A DNA stretch of 64,000 nucleotides from Coffea arabica (GCF_036785885.1 NC_092320.1:12215557-12279556), one strand, 5' to 3'; shown: positions 1 to 12,226, numbered from the stretch's first letter. The notes: generated from the letters alone by a model not told the origin. Made by a program: numbers and translations.

Positions 1-23
1 ATCGGGATTAAAATTTCCTTCAG

Positions 24-1464
24 GATCTTGCTTCAATGGAGAATGCTCTTGATTCGTTGGCAGCATCTGGGTCGGTGGATTTGTCATCCATTTCTAAGAC
101 TATCCATCAATTTGTTCGCGGACCACATCTTAAGAAAGACAGTGTATACAAGAGGTAACATATTGCTCCTTTTGAGCACACTAACATAAGAAATTATGTG
201 CTCTCCACTCTGGTAATATCTACGTCTCTTTCCGTCTTTGGTAGAAAAGTTGCAGTAGAAGTACTATTTAATATTTATATATCAACGAGAAATTACTGAC
301 TTTAAGGGCATTTTACCATACCTTTCTCATGGTTTTTTATATGCTTTATTAATCATGACTTGTGAATTTCACTTGAATAATCTAGTGCATTTCTACATTT
401 GACAATACTAAATTTTGTATTCTTGCAAGTCCATCTACATTTTTCTTTCGAAATCAATTAAGCTAATTTCTGCTTAGGTTGGATGCCATCAATGAATGCT
501 TCTCCAAGGATACTGCCGAAGAAATATTGTCATCGTTGGTGAGTCCATTAGAAGAAGATAAGATCGTATTTCGTTCTTGTACATCGGACCAAAACTTTTA
601 GTCAAATTACTTAACATGCGCTTGTACATGGAATTTCTTTTTGGCAGGAGGAATTAGCTGCTAAAAATGAAGAAAAATGGATCGTCCATGCGATTAAATC
701 CATGACATCAGTTTCTCCAACAAGTCTCAAAATTTTCCTAAGGCTGGTAAAATCTTATTATAACTAGCTCATGTTTTCATGTCGAATGATACAATTATCG
801 TTACAAGAGCCCACTACATTCTTCTAATGTATTCGTATATAGTAAAAGAAGTAGATGTTAGCTTCTAATATATGCAACTTACTTGAGCTTTTGGAATTGA
901 TGAATAGATCCGAGAAGGACGTACGCAGAACCTAAAAGAGTGTCTTGTTCGTGAATTTAGGGCTTCCTGTCATATTTTGCGAAGAACAGTCAACAACGAT
1001 TTCTACGAGGTTGGCACAGGGTGATTAATTAGATCATTTATTTTTAGGACTAATTAATATGACAAATCTTCTTATGTTTAACACGCAGGGTGGGAGAGCT
1101 CTCCTCGTTGAGAAAGGCAGACAACCCCAGGTACAGCCGTATTATACGTGCATATAATTCATCTTAAGTATTTCCTAATTATTGTCTGAAGTAAGGAATT
1201 CGACCATTCCCTAAGTCTCTTCTTATCATTGATGTAGCTTTATCGGGTTCAAACAATTGATTAATTTCTTCTTTTTTTTTCTTCATTACTTAGATTTCAT
1301 GTTTGTGTTTCTTCATTGAACAGTGGATGCCTTCTAAACTAGACCTAGTCAGCGATGAAATGGTGGGAAAATATTTCTGCGAGGTTGATAACGATGATGA
1401 TTGGGAGCCTTTACATCTACCTCCAAGACCTGCTCCGGCATACTTTGCACCGTCTAGACTCTAA
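24..1464 (+). CDS. 3-hydroxyisobutyryl-CoA hydrolase (CHY1-like), C-terminal part, 5' end outside window
   Basis: Exons 24-154, 478-538, 648-746, 908-1009, 1089-1130 and 1324-1464 splice at GT..AG borders into one open frame ending in TAA. The product matches the C-terminal part of plant CHY1-type hydrolases of the enoyl-CoA hydratase (crotonase) superfamily: 'FSKDTAEEILSSLEE', 'SPTSLKIFLRLIREGR', 'CLVREFRASCHI', 'FYEGGRALLVEKGRQPQW' and 'VDNDDDWEPLHLPPRP'. The family releases 3-hydroxyisobutyrate from its CoA ester in valine breakdown, in mitochondria or peroxisomes. The catalytic crotonase core would lie left of the window, so active-site residues cannot be checked. The last residues are Ser-Arg-Leu, which resembles a peroxisomal PTS1 tripeptide and suggests a peroxisomal member. 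An AATAAA sits at 1530. Two decayed copies follow at 5.1 and 7.5 kb. The exact CHY isoform is not decidable. Confidence 0.88.
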
Positions 1465-2072
1465 AGTGCGGCATACATTTACAGAATGCAAGTCCAAGTT
1501 TTTGCTTGTAAAAGTGGAATAATTACTACAATAAAGCGGGCAAGGGTATTAATGTTTTGAGGATGTTGTCCTGCGATGCAAGAAATTTCTTGGTTATATA
1601 TATCGATCTTTGAGCCACAGCGTTGCATAATTCGCCGATCCGGAAACTAACTGTTTAATAAGCTGAATTTGCCAAAGATAGTACTGTTCTCCTTCCCTGA
1701 GAAGGAGCCAAGTCAAACAACATTATGCTTATCAACATCTTTGCAGCAGAAAAAACCGAATAAAGAATTACTCCCGGATCATAAAAATATGCTAATTAGA
1801 AATATAACAATATTATTATGTTTCAACAACCCAAACCCCAACATCCTTTCATCGGAGACTTTTTTAAGATTCAGGGCTGCTACAGGAGAAAAACATGGTC
1901 GGTGATGCAAATAATAGAATTGTTTGGAAAAAAAAAAAAGAAAGTTTAGACAATTGTGTAATGTGTTGTTGATGCTTACGTTACCTATTAATTTAATTAG
2001 GTTCTTCTATTTGTAGACAAGATATAGCGACCCATTGCTTATATGCACTTAAATTGAGTCAGATAGAAAAAA
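1465..2072. other. 3' UTR and AT-rich spacer after the CHY1-like gene
   Basis: The first 100-200 bases are probably 3' UTR, with AATAAA at 1530-1535. The rest is AT-rich. The short open frame at 1669-1905 has no recognisable domain and no sign of selection. Confidence 0.5.
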
Positions 2073-2350
2073 GACGCAACGGATCTTCTGTCTCACACTC
2101 TGTGCCATTCTCTATCCCATTTTTTATTATATTGTTATTTCTCCTTCACAAACATCATGTTTTAATTCTTTTTTATTTCCTTATGATCCAATAACTATTA
2201 ATTGAGTAATACACAAAATTTAACAAATTCAATAAATCAAAATGCATAAAAAAAATGAGATTTTTTATGAATTTTCTGCTGTATTTTTTAATTTTCTATT
2301 ATATATTAGCTTTTTGAAACTGTTGTATTTATTTTTTACTCAATTAAAAC
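2073..2350. mobile_element. Palindromic (foldback-like) repeat, copy 1, right arm eroded
   Basis: This AT-rich segment shares its left arm with the element at 59.4 kb: both carry 'cgcaacggatctt', 'cacaaacatcat' and 'aactattaattgag' in the same order. The centre, 'taatacacaaaatttaac' onward, instead matches the reverse complement of the other copy's centre. The right arm is nearly gone after 'actcaatta'. There is no ORF. Most likely a non-autonomous DNA element. Confidence 0.55.
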
Positions 2351-3011
2351 ATAATGCTTCTGATGTGTTGCACTGAAATCATGGACCTCAAGGTAAATAC
2401 AACTGGCTAATCGTAAGGTGCCGCCGTGCTGCACATTATTTGATGGTTGACGGATGATAATCCCATATCATGGACATAGGGCAAGGTTGTAGGAAAATCA
2501 TTCAAGTCGATTTTATGTAAAATATAAAAGATATAATTTTTTTATATGCACACGGTGTAAGTAACTTTCAACAACATGTAATTATAGTATAAAATTTTAT
2601 GAATTTCACACGTAATGTGAAAAATAATATACAAAATATAATTTAGAACTTGCGTATTTTTCTTCGAACAAATCTTAGCCATAAACTTTGCTTCAAGCAA
2701 CTGTTACTGCCCCTCCTCCCCATTTCATGGCTACCATTTGTTGATAGTAGTATATTTGTATTCAAAGACTAGCCGATGAACGTGCACCAAGCATAAGAAC
2801 GGATGGACATTGGGCTTCCCTAGTTGGCAATGAAAATTGACAAATACAACGTTAGGTTTGTGGTCAAGTCACGTTAAATCGTCGACTTTGAGTTGTCAAT
2901 GACACCGGCCCCGCCGCCGAAAATTTTCCAAATGCTACTAATTCTATTTTGTCTCCTTAGCAAGTTTTTCGCCCCCCAAAATTTTCCAAAAACTGCACAT
3001 GGAGTATTGGA
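2351..3011. other. Spacer with no recognised feature
   Basis: AT-rich sequence without a supported ORF, RNA gene or clear repeat border. Confidence 0.4.
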
Positions 3012-3020
3012 TTTAAATTT

Positions 3021-3336
3021 GGGTTAATTCCACTTTGTCCCCCTAAACTTTGGACGATTACCCACTTCAATCCCTAAATTTCAAAATGGGACACTTAAAT
3101 CCCTAAACTTATAAATACTCCCACTTAAGTCCCTAAACTTATAAAATGGGACACTTAAATCCATAAATCCTTATAAAATAGGACACTTCGGCCACCAACG
3201 GCATTCAAGATTTGTTAACAATTTTTCTTAAGTGGGAGGTATTTATAAGTTTAGGGACTTAAGTGTCCCATTTTAAAGTTTAGGGACTGAAGTGAGTAAT
3301 CGTCCAAAGTTTAGGGGGACAAAGTGAAATTAACCC
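3021..3336. mobile_element. Mutator-type MITE with 9-bp target duplication
   Basis: The element starts 'gggttaattccactttgtcc' and ends with the near-perfect reverse complement of that sequence. The terminal inverted repeats extend for about 60 bp ('cctaaactttggacgatta' occurs in both arms). It is flanked on both sides by the identical 9-mer 'tttaaattt' (3012-3020 and 3337-3345). Long terminal repeats beginning with G and a 9-bp duplication are typical of Mutator-like elements. The interior repeats the phrase 'gggacacttaaatcc' and has no ORF, so it is non-autonomous. Confidence 0.8.
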
Positions 3337-3345
3337 TTTAAATTT

Positions 3346-5114
3346 AAACTCTATCATTTTGTCTTCTTGACAACTTTTTTTATTAGTTAGCATGGTTATC
3401 TCTTTTTTTAATTTCTCTTTGAAAACATGTTTTATAATAAGCCACACTAGTTTCCTTATATAATTTTAACGTATTTTGTGTATCCTTACATTTGTTAAAG
3501 TAAGAAAACAAATAATTGACAAATAAAAGGAAATTTAATCAGGTTTAGGATTATATTTATATGTGATTTGACTCAATGTATTAGCCAAAAGCTAACATCC
3601 AAATGATATAGATCATTCCTAAGTTTGTTCAACCTCATCTCAAACATCAACACTTTCCAAAACTCAATTTTTTTTAAGGCAAGTTTAACTTTTTTTTTTT
3701 TTTTTTGCCCTTTACAATTCCTTCATATTTTGATTTAGGATCATTAATTATTGAGACACATACCCTTATTTTAATCTGTGATTTTTTGAATTTTTTTTAT
3801 GATTATTAATTTGTCAATTTTTCTTATCCTAAATTTGTACACTAGAATTTTTGTGTTCATATGTATAGGGATTTTTTTAGGCTTAATATGTATAGGATGA
3901 ATGTCTATTTATTGAATTTAGTTAATGTTTATATGAATTTGGTTGTGAGTTAATTTTCTTGTTTTGCTTTACCCTCTCTCTCTCTCTCTCTCTAGATCAT
4001 TTAATTATTAGTTATCGTCTCTTAAACTTTGGCTTTAAGACTTTGATTTTAAGTTAGCATGCATCATTTGTTTTGATAATTTTATTTACTTATTGTTTGA
4101 TCGTTCGCCCCCAAACCAAAATCTTGTGCCTGTCACTGATTGAAAATTTGGGGAAAAAAAAAAGCCTTTTTTTCTTTTGTTTTTATAAAAATTGACGGTT
4201 TAAGTGTGACCACCCCATCGGGTGGACCTCAACTAAGCAATGAATTGTTCCCTTCTCATCCCCTCCAAGCAAATTTAGCAAATGGCGCACAGAACTCTGC
4301 TTCAAGATGGCAGAATTAAAGGAACACCAAAATTTTATTACAGCTGAATCTTGTTAACTGTAACTAATGGTCAAAGAACCTAACTTTGCCAAGATAGTTG
4401 TATCTTTCTGGACAAATAACCAAGTTGAAACCTCCTTCCTGCAGAACAAACCAAATAAAAATTCTCTGAGATCATGAAAGATGCTTAAAATACAATTGCT
4501 TTAACAGCCCGTAATCCAAAAGTTGTTTACATCAAGCGGCTCCACAGCATCGCCTTCACAAATGCGCGCGTAGCATATAATTCCAGAGACTAACTGTGTG
4601 AATAATCTCTTTTCGTGCAGTTTATATGCATGATGAATTTTTGAATGACGATGACCTTCAAAGGTTTCTGGCTGAAGTTTGTATTGTAGCAGTTCGTAAC
4701 ATAAGATAAGAGTCTCTGTTTTTCTTTTTATTTTTTTCCCCCTCCAATAATTTGTTGGTTTTTTTATTTATCAACATATATATATATATAACAGTCGAAG
4801 CAATACGTGCATGTGTTTAGTTACGACTATACTACTGCCGTTGTAGCATATATTCCTTAAAAAAAGGTTTTTTCAATATGTGCTCAATAAACACTTGTTA
4901 AATTGCATCCAATCTATCGCGTATATACACGCACTAACAATCACTAACCTTTTTTTTTTTTTTTAACATTTATACACTTTTTCTAATTAACCTTACTTTT
5001 TAAAAAATCTAAAACCTGAAATACATACACATCTTAGGGAGTGTCCAATGAACACCCGCTAGCTAGATAGAGCCATCCTAAAACTACATCGGAAATAATA
5101 AATATTTCCTTCAA
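3346..5114. other. Spacer: poly-T tracts, (TC)n and (AT)n runs, no gene seen
   Basis: Contains homopolymer T runs near 3690 and 4950, a (CT)n run at about 3974-3993 and an (AT)n run near 4780. No supported coding sequence was seen. The part near 4300-4680 may be old CHY1-related 3' sequence, but I could not align it with confidence. Confidence 0.4.
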
Positions 5115-5884
5115 GATCTCGCTTCAATGGAGAATGCTCTTGATTTGTTGGTAGCGTCTGGATCGCTCAATGTGGCATCAATTTCTGAGACCATCCATAA
5201 ATTTGTTCAAGAAGCACGCCTTAAGAAAGACAGTTTATGCAAGAGGTAATTAATTTGCCATTTTTTTAAGCAAACTAATTTAATAAATTTAATGCTATTC
5301 CTTTACGTACGTAAGATCTACGTTTCTTTTTATTTTTTGCGATAGGAAAGTCGTAATAGGGCACTATACCTTACAATTGCACGATTTTTTATATGCAATG
5401 CTAATCTTATGTTTTCATTTGAAATATCTAATAAATCTTTGATTCTCTGTATGCAATGCTGATGCAAAAATGTTTTCTTGCATACCAATTCACACTAATT
5501 TTTAACGAAACGAAATCAATTTCTGACTAGATTTGATGCCATCAATGACTGCTTCTCCAAGGATACTCTTGAAGAAATACTGTCATAGTCCCCCAACACC
5601 CCTTCATTTTGGGATCGCTCGTAAGTTCATAACAAGCTAGAATTGTGATTTCTTTCTCGAACCATATATCAGACAAAAAAACCACATACAACCATAGTCC
5701 AAATTAATTAATGTACTTGCGAAAATGAAATTTCCTCGTGGCAGGAGAAGTTAGCTGCTAATGACAAAGAGAAGTGGATCATCACTGCAAGGAAATGGTG
5801 GAAAAGTATTTCTGCGAAGTTGATGATGATGATCATTGGGAGCCTTTGCGACTGCCTGCAAGATCTGCAATGTCGAGGCTCTAG
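5115..5884 (+). pseudogene. Decayed duplicate of the CHY1-like gene
   Basis: Three blocks resemble the first gene: 5115-5245 (exon at 24-154), 5531-5588 (exon at 478-538) and 5745-5884 (start of the third exon fused to the last exon). The breaks are visible. The first acceptor has changed from CAG|G to CAA|G. A TCG serine codon has become TAG at 5586-5588. Near 5790, deletion of the end of exon 3 and of the next two exons joins exon 3 to the final exon out of frame. The final-exon frame still reads 'MVEKYFCEVDDDDHWEPLRL' and ends at TAG 5882-5884. Introns also align with those of the first copy, so this is a DNA duplication rather than a retrocopy. Any upstream exons were not found between 3.3 and 5.1 kb. 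Confidence 0.82.
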
Positions 5885-7468
5885 AGATTGCAGGCGCCAA
5901 TCTTGTCCCGTGTATGGGATGGACTAATACTCTCTACTTTTGGTCTGTGTAATTAAATACTTACTCATACATTTATGTATTATCAATAATTCAGGTGCTT
6001 TGTACTTGAATGTTATCTAAGATGAGCTTTGTGTGTGAATGCTATTTGAAATTTAACATCTATTAAATACATTTTCCTTTTCTTTTTTTTTAAAGATTTT
6101 CGGGGTTAAGAACATGAGAATTTCAATTGAATGCTTTATGCTTTTTAACATGATAGGATAAGTTTACAGTGTTTCACAAAATTAATTCATCTTTTTAGAG
6201 GAACTTGACAAACCTCTCTCCACGGTGCCATACAACTTGTTCAGTAGAAACATGATGGCCGAAGTTAGCAATGGAAAAATGTAATATTGCCGCAATACGG
6301 ATCAATGGCGCTGGAGCCCTTTTACTTCCATATCATGCTCAGACCAAATTTTGATGGAGGGGTGAGCAAAAACAACCAACTTAATAGGCAATCTTGTGTT
6401 GCAGAGTTAATTGCTCACACTCCCAGAGCCTGGTTGCCTGGCCGTGTCCCATGAATGCTGTAAGTAGTGAGGGGTCAATCCTTCCCCTGGTAGTAACTTC
6501 ATACAATACTTTTACTTAATTTTTCTTACACTCACAACAGTGTATAAGTTAGTAGGTCTAAATGCATGCAATGTGTAAAATTTAGAATTTAAATTCAATG
6601 CATTTAGATTTGTTAATATATACGTTATCAGTGAAAGAAAGATAATATATATATATATATATATATATTATATTGTCCAAGAACAATTGCATTGATGTTT
6701 TTTTTTCTTGGGGAAGGGGATGGAGCTGTGGATCTCAAGTGAATAAAGGTATATTGAAGTCTAATCCTGAAATGCTCCATTAGATTTATATCCAAACGTC
6801 CCATTAGAAAAACATACGACTGGTCATGGAGAAATTTGAAGGGGATGTTACACTAGATAGGCACAAAGATGGCAATTAATTTTTTTTTCAAATCAAGTTG
6901 AGCAATAATAGAATCATTATAATTTATGGCGAGGGTACTCTCAGGAAGAAAATCTAAATCACTCCATCTCAAGTCCAACTCTTTCAATTCAAGGTGTTCT
7001 AAATGAAATAAGTGACATTCCAAGCTGAAAGATACTTCAGTTGCAGCTCCAGCTGGTGAAAAAGGCAGCTTGGATCCGTTTCTAAGTGCAGAAGGAAAAA
7101 TAAAATAGAATAAAGCTTGGTATCATTTCAAATTGCAATTCCTTCTCTCCTTTTTTTTTTTCCCGATACGATAATTTTTATTCTATACCTACTCCAACTC
7201 TGCACTAAGGAGAAGAGATGGACCCAAAAGGGTCAATAAAAAACCTGAAAGGGACTGAACTGCCACCGAACCAGACGAATGCCTCTGCACCTGCTGATAA
7301 ATTTTTCCAGAAAATTTTGAAAAAAAATGCAAGTCAAGGGATTTTATCCTTTGACCTACACCCAAGAAGAACTTTAAGCCTCTCCTCATAGCCAACCACT
7401 CTAAAAGTAATTGGTTCAAATTGCAATTCCTTCTCGTAATCTGCTTTTCCTAAGAATTAAAGTTAAAA
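5885..7468. other. Spacer with small repeats
   Basis: Holds a degenerate member of the 'gtgtatacact' repeat family near 6525-6640 and an (AT)n run at about 6644-6669. The 76-codon open frame on the - strand at 7189-7419 shows no recognised domain. No supported gene. Confidence 0.4.
6525..6640. mobile_element. Degenerate member of the short 'cactgacagtgtata' MITE family
   Basis: The pattern 'ctcacaacagtgtataagtt', an AT-rich centre with 'aatttagaatttaaattcaa', and a closing 'acgttatcagtg' resembles the better preserved copies at 14.0 and 62.2 kb. The borders are approximate. Confidence 0.35.
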
Positions 7469-7569
7469 ATGGAATGGTGGAAACGTACTTTTCTGACGTT
7501 ACTGATGATGAAATGGTACCTCTGCAGCTTCCTAACTACTTCAGGCTTCTCTGCTATTTAAGCTTATAG
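7469..7569 (+). pseudogene. Second CHY1-like relic: last-exon fragment
   Basis: In one frame the DNA reads 'GMVETYFSDVTDDEMVPLQL' and runs to a TAG at 7567-7569. This aligns with the last exon of the CHY1-like gene ('MVGKYFCEVDNDDDWEPLHL' there and 'MVEKYFCEVDDDDHWEPLRL' in the first relic). The glutamate-tryptophan pair before the conserved proline has been lost. No neighbouring exons were found, so it is an isolated fragment of a third copy. Confidence 0.6.
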
Positions 7570-7958
7570 GCTGTTATTGAACTCAGAAATGTTCTGGTTC
7601 TTCATGCTTGATGATACAATTCTGGCTATGTATGATCCTTGTTTGCTCTTATCAAAGATAAAATCCAGCATTTGTTAGGCTACTAGGTACAGCTGCCTGA
7701 ATACAATTTGCCATGAAGGATAATACAGGGCGTCCCGCGAAAAGAAAATAATTTATATACTAGTTTGACTTGTAACAGTAGGTATGGTATGCTAAATTGC
7801 CAATAGGTCAATCTTGAATATCCTAATCATTAAAATTTGAATAATCAGTCAAATGGAGAAACATAACATTTCATAACGTCCAAAGAATTAACCTAGATAA
7901 CCTTCTCCAACTTTTGAGTTAGAGCCATAAAATGTGAAGCACAATCTGTTGGCAACCT

Positions 7959-10900
7959 TCAATGCCACAGCTTCAAGCAGAAACCTGCGGGTACAGTGGT
8001 TGATCTTTTGTTCGAAATGACATCAGAGAAGGTGTCAACAAGCTGTCCTGCGAGGGAATCGGGGTCTTCAATAAACGTGTCAACAAACACCTTGACAATC
8101 CTCACCTCCTGCGGGGTAGCTCTCAAGCTGTACCAAGTCAGGAACTTCTTCCTGAATCCAGTCTCGATATGCCCATCACACTCCAACCATCTGATGACCT
8201 TTACATAATACTCAAAATCCTTGTCAACTGCAGCAGATTCGTCATCTAGCCTTTCTAGCCTTCTCTTCTTCGAAGAGCTGCCAGCTTGTGGTTCCTCCTC
8301 CTTCCCTGAACCAATATCAAGGTCCTTAATTATGAGCTTGGGTCTGCAGCTCCTTTGGAGCCCATCCTTCATCTTATCAAGTTTGCAGGGTGTTATTGGA
8401 AGGAGAGCTTCCGCGGCTGGCGGAACACAGTCCAGCCCAGTCTGCCTAGGAGTATTTGATCCATTTTCAGTGCTGGTGTCCTCCATCATCTGGCCATCTG
8501 GTGAGGGCTTGCTCTCAAGATTCACAGCATCAGTATTTGGTGCAGAACAAATTTTTCCCATGCTATGTTCCTCATCCAACAAGGATATCGTCTCACCAGT
8601 AAGTCCTCTTTCAATAGTATCTGTATAGCCATTATACACCTTTGTAGAGACCATTTTTTCAAGGGTATTGTGATGGTCATGATAGTTATCCCCTCTAGTC
8701 TCATCCTCATTGCTGCACGGAATGACATTATTAGTTTCATCTTCCACCGATGAGGGATTAGACAGGCTACTACAGTTGGTCGCTGGACTTTCACTCCTTC
8801 CAACTTCCATATCTTTAGAGTTGGGATTAGTAGCTTCAGTTTCAGTAGCGGCTGTTTGGAAACTAACTTCACACATCCCCAGCTCCCTATTACTATCAAG
8901 GGATACAACCTTGAGATGATAATCTGTATCTGGAGATAGACCAGAGAGATAAAATTTCGAGTTTGGAGCAAACAATGTACAAGTAGGTTCTGTCGGATAG
9001 TCCAAATCATCAGATTTGCGATGCCATAAGGTATAACCAACTAAATTTCCAAGAGATGAATCTTCAAACTTCAGAGTCACAGTGACAGATGAGGTGCAGA
9101 CATCTTCCAACGTCACCAATTTAGCACTCATCACCTTGCAATCTAACCAAGGCAAAACATCATGCAGCAGTTTTATAGCAATAGTTTCTGCAAAGATTCT
9201 AGTACTACAAGGAGCAAATAAGACAAAAGGAATGAAGTTAACTGGTTATCTTGCTGCTTGAAAGGAAAATAACATTGCTCAACTCTACCTGACATATCAG
9301 GTACTCTTTCTGAAAGCATGGTGTCAAGTGACTCAATGGCAAAAGCACAGAGTCTCTGAACCTCTGGGCCAGAAGATAGCCGGTTGACAATCCCCCTAGC
9401 CATCTTCACTGGTAAACCAGTTAAAGGCCCCACATCTGCTTCAAGCTTATTCACTGCTTCATCCACAATGTCATACAACTTCTGGTAATGTTTGGTACCA
9501 GCAAGAATCTTTCGGCACAAGGAAACCCGATAACACAGTATGTCAACCCTTCTGGTATCCCTTGCTATTAATAGTTGTTTTCGCCAGGATCTGCACAAAC
9601 CCAAGGCCAAGATCCATGCGATCATCAAAAACCTTGAACTAAAAATACATAAATAGAATAATAGGTACTTCACAATGGGCTCTTTTGATCAACACTCTCA
9701 ACACTCAGCTTTGTCCACATTCAACCCTCAGACACTATCACATTTAAACAGTAAACAGCCCTGTCCTCAGTGTTTTAAAGAAAGAATTTTCTCAGGGAGA
9801 TGTACTTTACTCATTCTCTGATAAAGCTAATAGTAACAGTATCCAAAATAGTCCGTTTAAATTTGCACACATTAACAACAAAATAAAAGGCAGCACAACA
9901 ATTATTATAGACATTGTGTAATATATGAAACATCTCAAAATTAGAAATATGCACTTATGAGTTCTGAGGTGGAAAATGACAGTGACAATACGAAACAGGA
10001 AGAGTGGATATTTACCCAAGGATATCATTCACTTTTCCACAAGCTACACAATAAAAACTCCCATCTAGCCTGTTATCCAGCTTATCCTTTAGAATGCCAG
10101 ATCTTTCATGTCTTAGGGCACAATCAAGGTGACATGACATGCCACATGATACACCTTGAAATGGGGGTTCTGAGCTGCAAATCAACCACAAGCTAGGGTC
10201 TTTGTTGTCATCATACTTACGGCAAATGCAGCATGAGCACCTCTTGCAAAATGCAGCATCATGAAATAGTCTGGCTCTACAAGCTGAATTTTTACAATAT
10301 ACAGGATTTTCCAAATCCTCAATGACATTATTCGTGGAGACTGTATTTACAGTAACAGGCAGGCGAACGGGATTATCAGTTTTCCTCTGCCTTTTGGCAG
10401 TCTTTTGTGGAACTTCTGATGAAGCTCCAGCTTCAAGATCAATAGCAGCAGCATGTTCTTGAGATTTCTTTTCAGAAACAATTTTCAAAAGCTGCTCTAT
10501 TATTTTCAGTTTCGTCAAGCCTGTATATTTCCTTTCCTTTCCCATTTCCGCACAAAGGACTTCCAATATCTCTTGACGGCTCCAGGACTGGAGCATTTCC
10601 GGTGCACCATGTGACCATTTTGACAGAGCATAGACGAGTTCCCTTTTCTCATCCATGCTCAACTTACTGCACTTTGACGGATCAAGCATCAATCCTGGAG
10701 CCACAAAAAGATTTCTAAAGATTATGACCTTCTAATGGATTGAGAAATTAACTGAGTATTTACTCATAATCTAAGAGAAATTAAGAAAGACAAAGAAAGC
10801 TGAGAAGAATAGCGAAAAGATCCTTCAGTGGGGCCAATCAGGCAGCTTATAGGGTAGAAGGCAATTTAGTTTAGTAAAGCCCTTCCTTTCTTCTTTTACT

Positions 10901-12226
10901 TATTCAACTGTTTCTTGAAACCAAAAATAAAAAGGAAAAAAAAAACACTGCACAGTAAATCCGTAATGTCTGAATCCATAAATTCCTAACATCAGGAACC
11001 CTAAAAATAATTTTCTTTCATTTCGATATACCAATGCTCCATGCTAGCTCTACTACTCAACAAGGTGGCAATCTCCGGAAAAGTAAAACCAAGTAAATAA
11101 ATAAATAATATACACATTAGAAGGGGCAATTGCTTATCAATGACAAAAAAAAAAAAAAAAAAGATGTGGCACCAAACTGCATATAATGTCTCTGCCATCA
11201 TCCACCCAAAGAAACCATATTTTTGCATACAGGTCAGCTTATACTTTCCATTACCATAAACCTGAAATACTAGGACCCTCTTCTGTGTCTAAAAATGAGG
11301 AAAAAAAATTTCTGAGCCAGAATTCAATTATAAGATGATCACACAACTTGAAAAACTTCCAAAAAGATTGTGAGGAAGGTTGACGCAAAGTCTGGCGGCC
11401 TGTATACAGTTAAAGCCAGCATAGCGCAACCCTCTCCTCCCAACCAACAAAAATAAAATCAATACTAAAAGAAGATAGTCAGCAGAATAAATAACAATCC
11501 AGTTGACTAATTTTACAAGTAGGTCACGCGAATCATTTTTGCAATTGAATTTAGATAAACATGCTAGCGCACCAAATTTCATGTTTGACTTTGCATTGCA
11601 CTTGGCACTGCTGCTCTTCCCGGGTGACAGCAATCTGATTATTCAATTATGCTACGGTGACACATTAGTACCATAAAACTTTATTTTGTGCATACGTCTC
11701 CACTCTCAGAGGGAACCCTTTTCACTCAATAAAGAGGAAGGAGCATTGTAGGCAGAGAAAAAGACATTGCTGGAATCTGATTGATATCCTTTGAGATTTT
11801 TATTATAGTTATAATGCTAAAATCAATAAGAGAGTGGGTAACCACCACTACTATCATAATAGTACACTATTAACCAGATAAATAGACAAATTAGTAAGTA
11901 CCATTGACACAACACACACAAAAACAACACAAACTACAAAATTTCCTTACCAATGAAATTCACAGGAGATCTAATCAAAACTCATAGGTAAGAACTTAGC
12001 AATCTTAAAAGAATTGTGGTACATGGCTTGAAAACAGATCAAGATTGAATTTTAGGCCTCAAAAAATGAACTTTTGCACATTAGAGACAAGAAAAATTTT
12101 TAAAAAAAAAAAAAAGAAGAAGAAGAAAGAAAACCCAGAAAGCTAACATTGAAGAAACTTAATTCATCATCAAATTGTACCAAAAAAAGGAGAAAGAAAA
12201 TTACCCTCTAAATAAGAACTGTCCAT
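7959..12226 (-). CDS. VIN3-like / VEL-family PHD protein (VIL1/VRN5 or VIL2/VEL1 type)
   Basis: Coding exons on the - strand are 12205-12226, 10016-10694, 9289-9590 and 7959-9187. They total 2232 nt and encode 743 aa. The start sits in a 22-nt first exon reading MDSSYLEG, which joins '[17 protein letters not shown]', the usual VEL N-terminus. Residues about 141-228 form the Cys/His-rich PHD-like zinc module ('[10 protein letters not shown]', '[19 protein letters not shown]', 'CHLDCALRH'), followed by '[12 protein letters not shown]'. A fibronectin type III-like region lies at about 355-448 ('[13 protein letters not shown]', '[16 protein letters not shown]'). The C-terminal VEL oligomerisation domain lies at about 656-743 ('[20 protein letters not shown]'), with the family ending 'GFCLKLWH'. 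These nuclear proteins work with Polycomb repressive complex 2, for example on FLC in vernalisation. Intron 1 is about 1.5 kb. Whether it is the VIL1 or VIL2 orthologue is not settled here. Confidence 0.95.

Noticed and set aside
7189-7419. 76-codon - strand frame with 'EWLAMRRGLKF', briefly suggestive of a retrotransposon RNase H
   Set aside because: Only about ten residues resemble that family and no catalytic residues or neighbouring reverse transcriptase are present.
8221-8628. 135-codon open frame on + inside the VEL gene
   Set aside because: It is antisense to the well supported last VEL exon and has no domain; a shadow frame.
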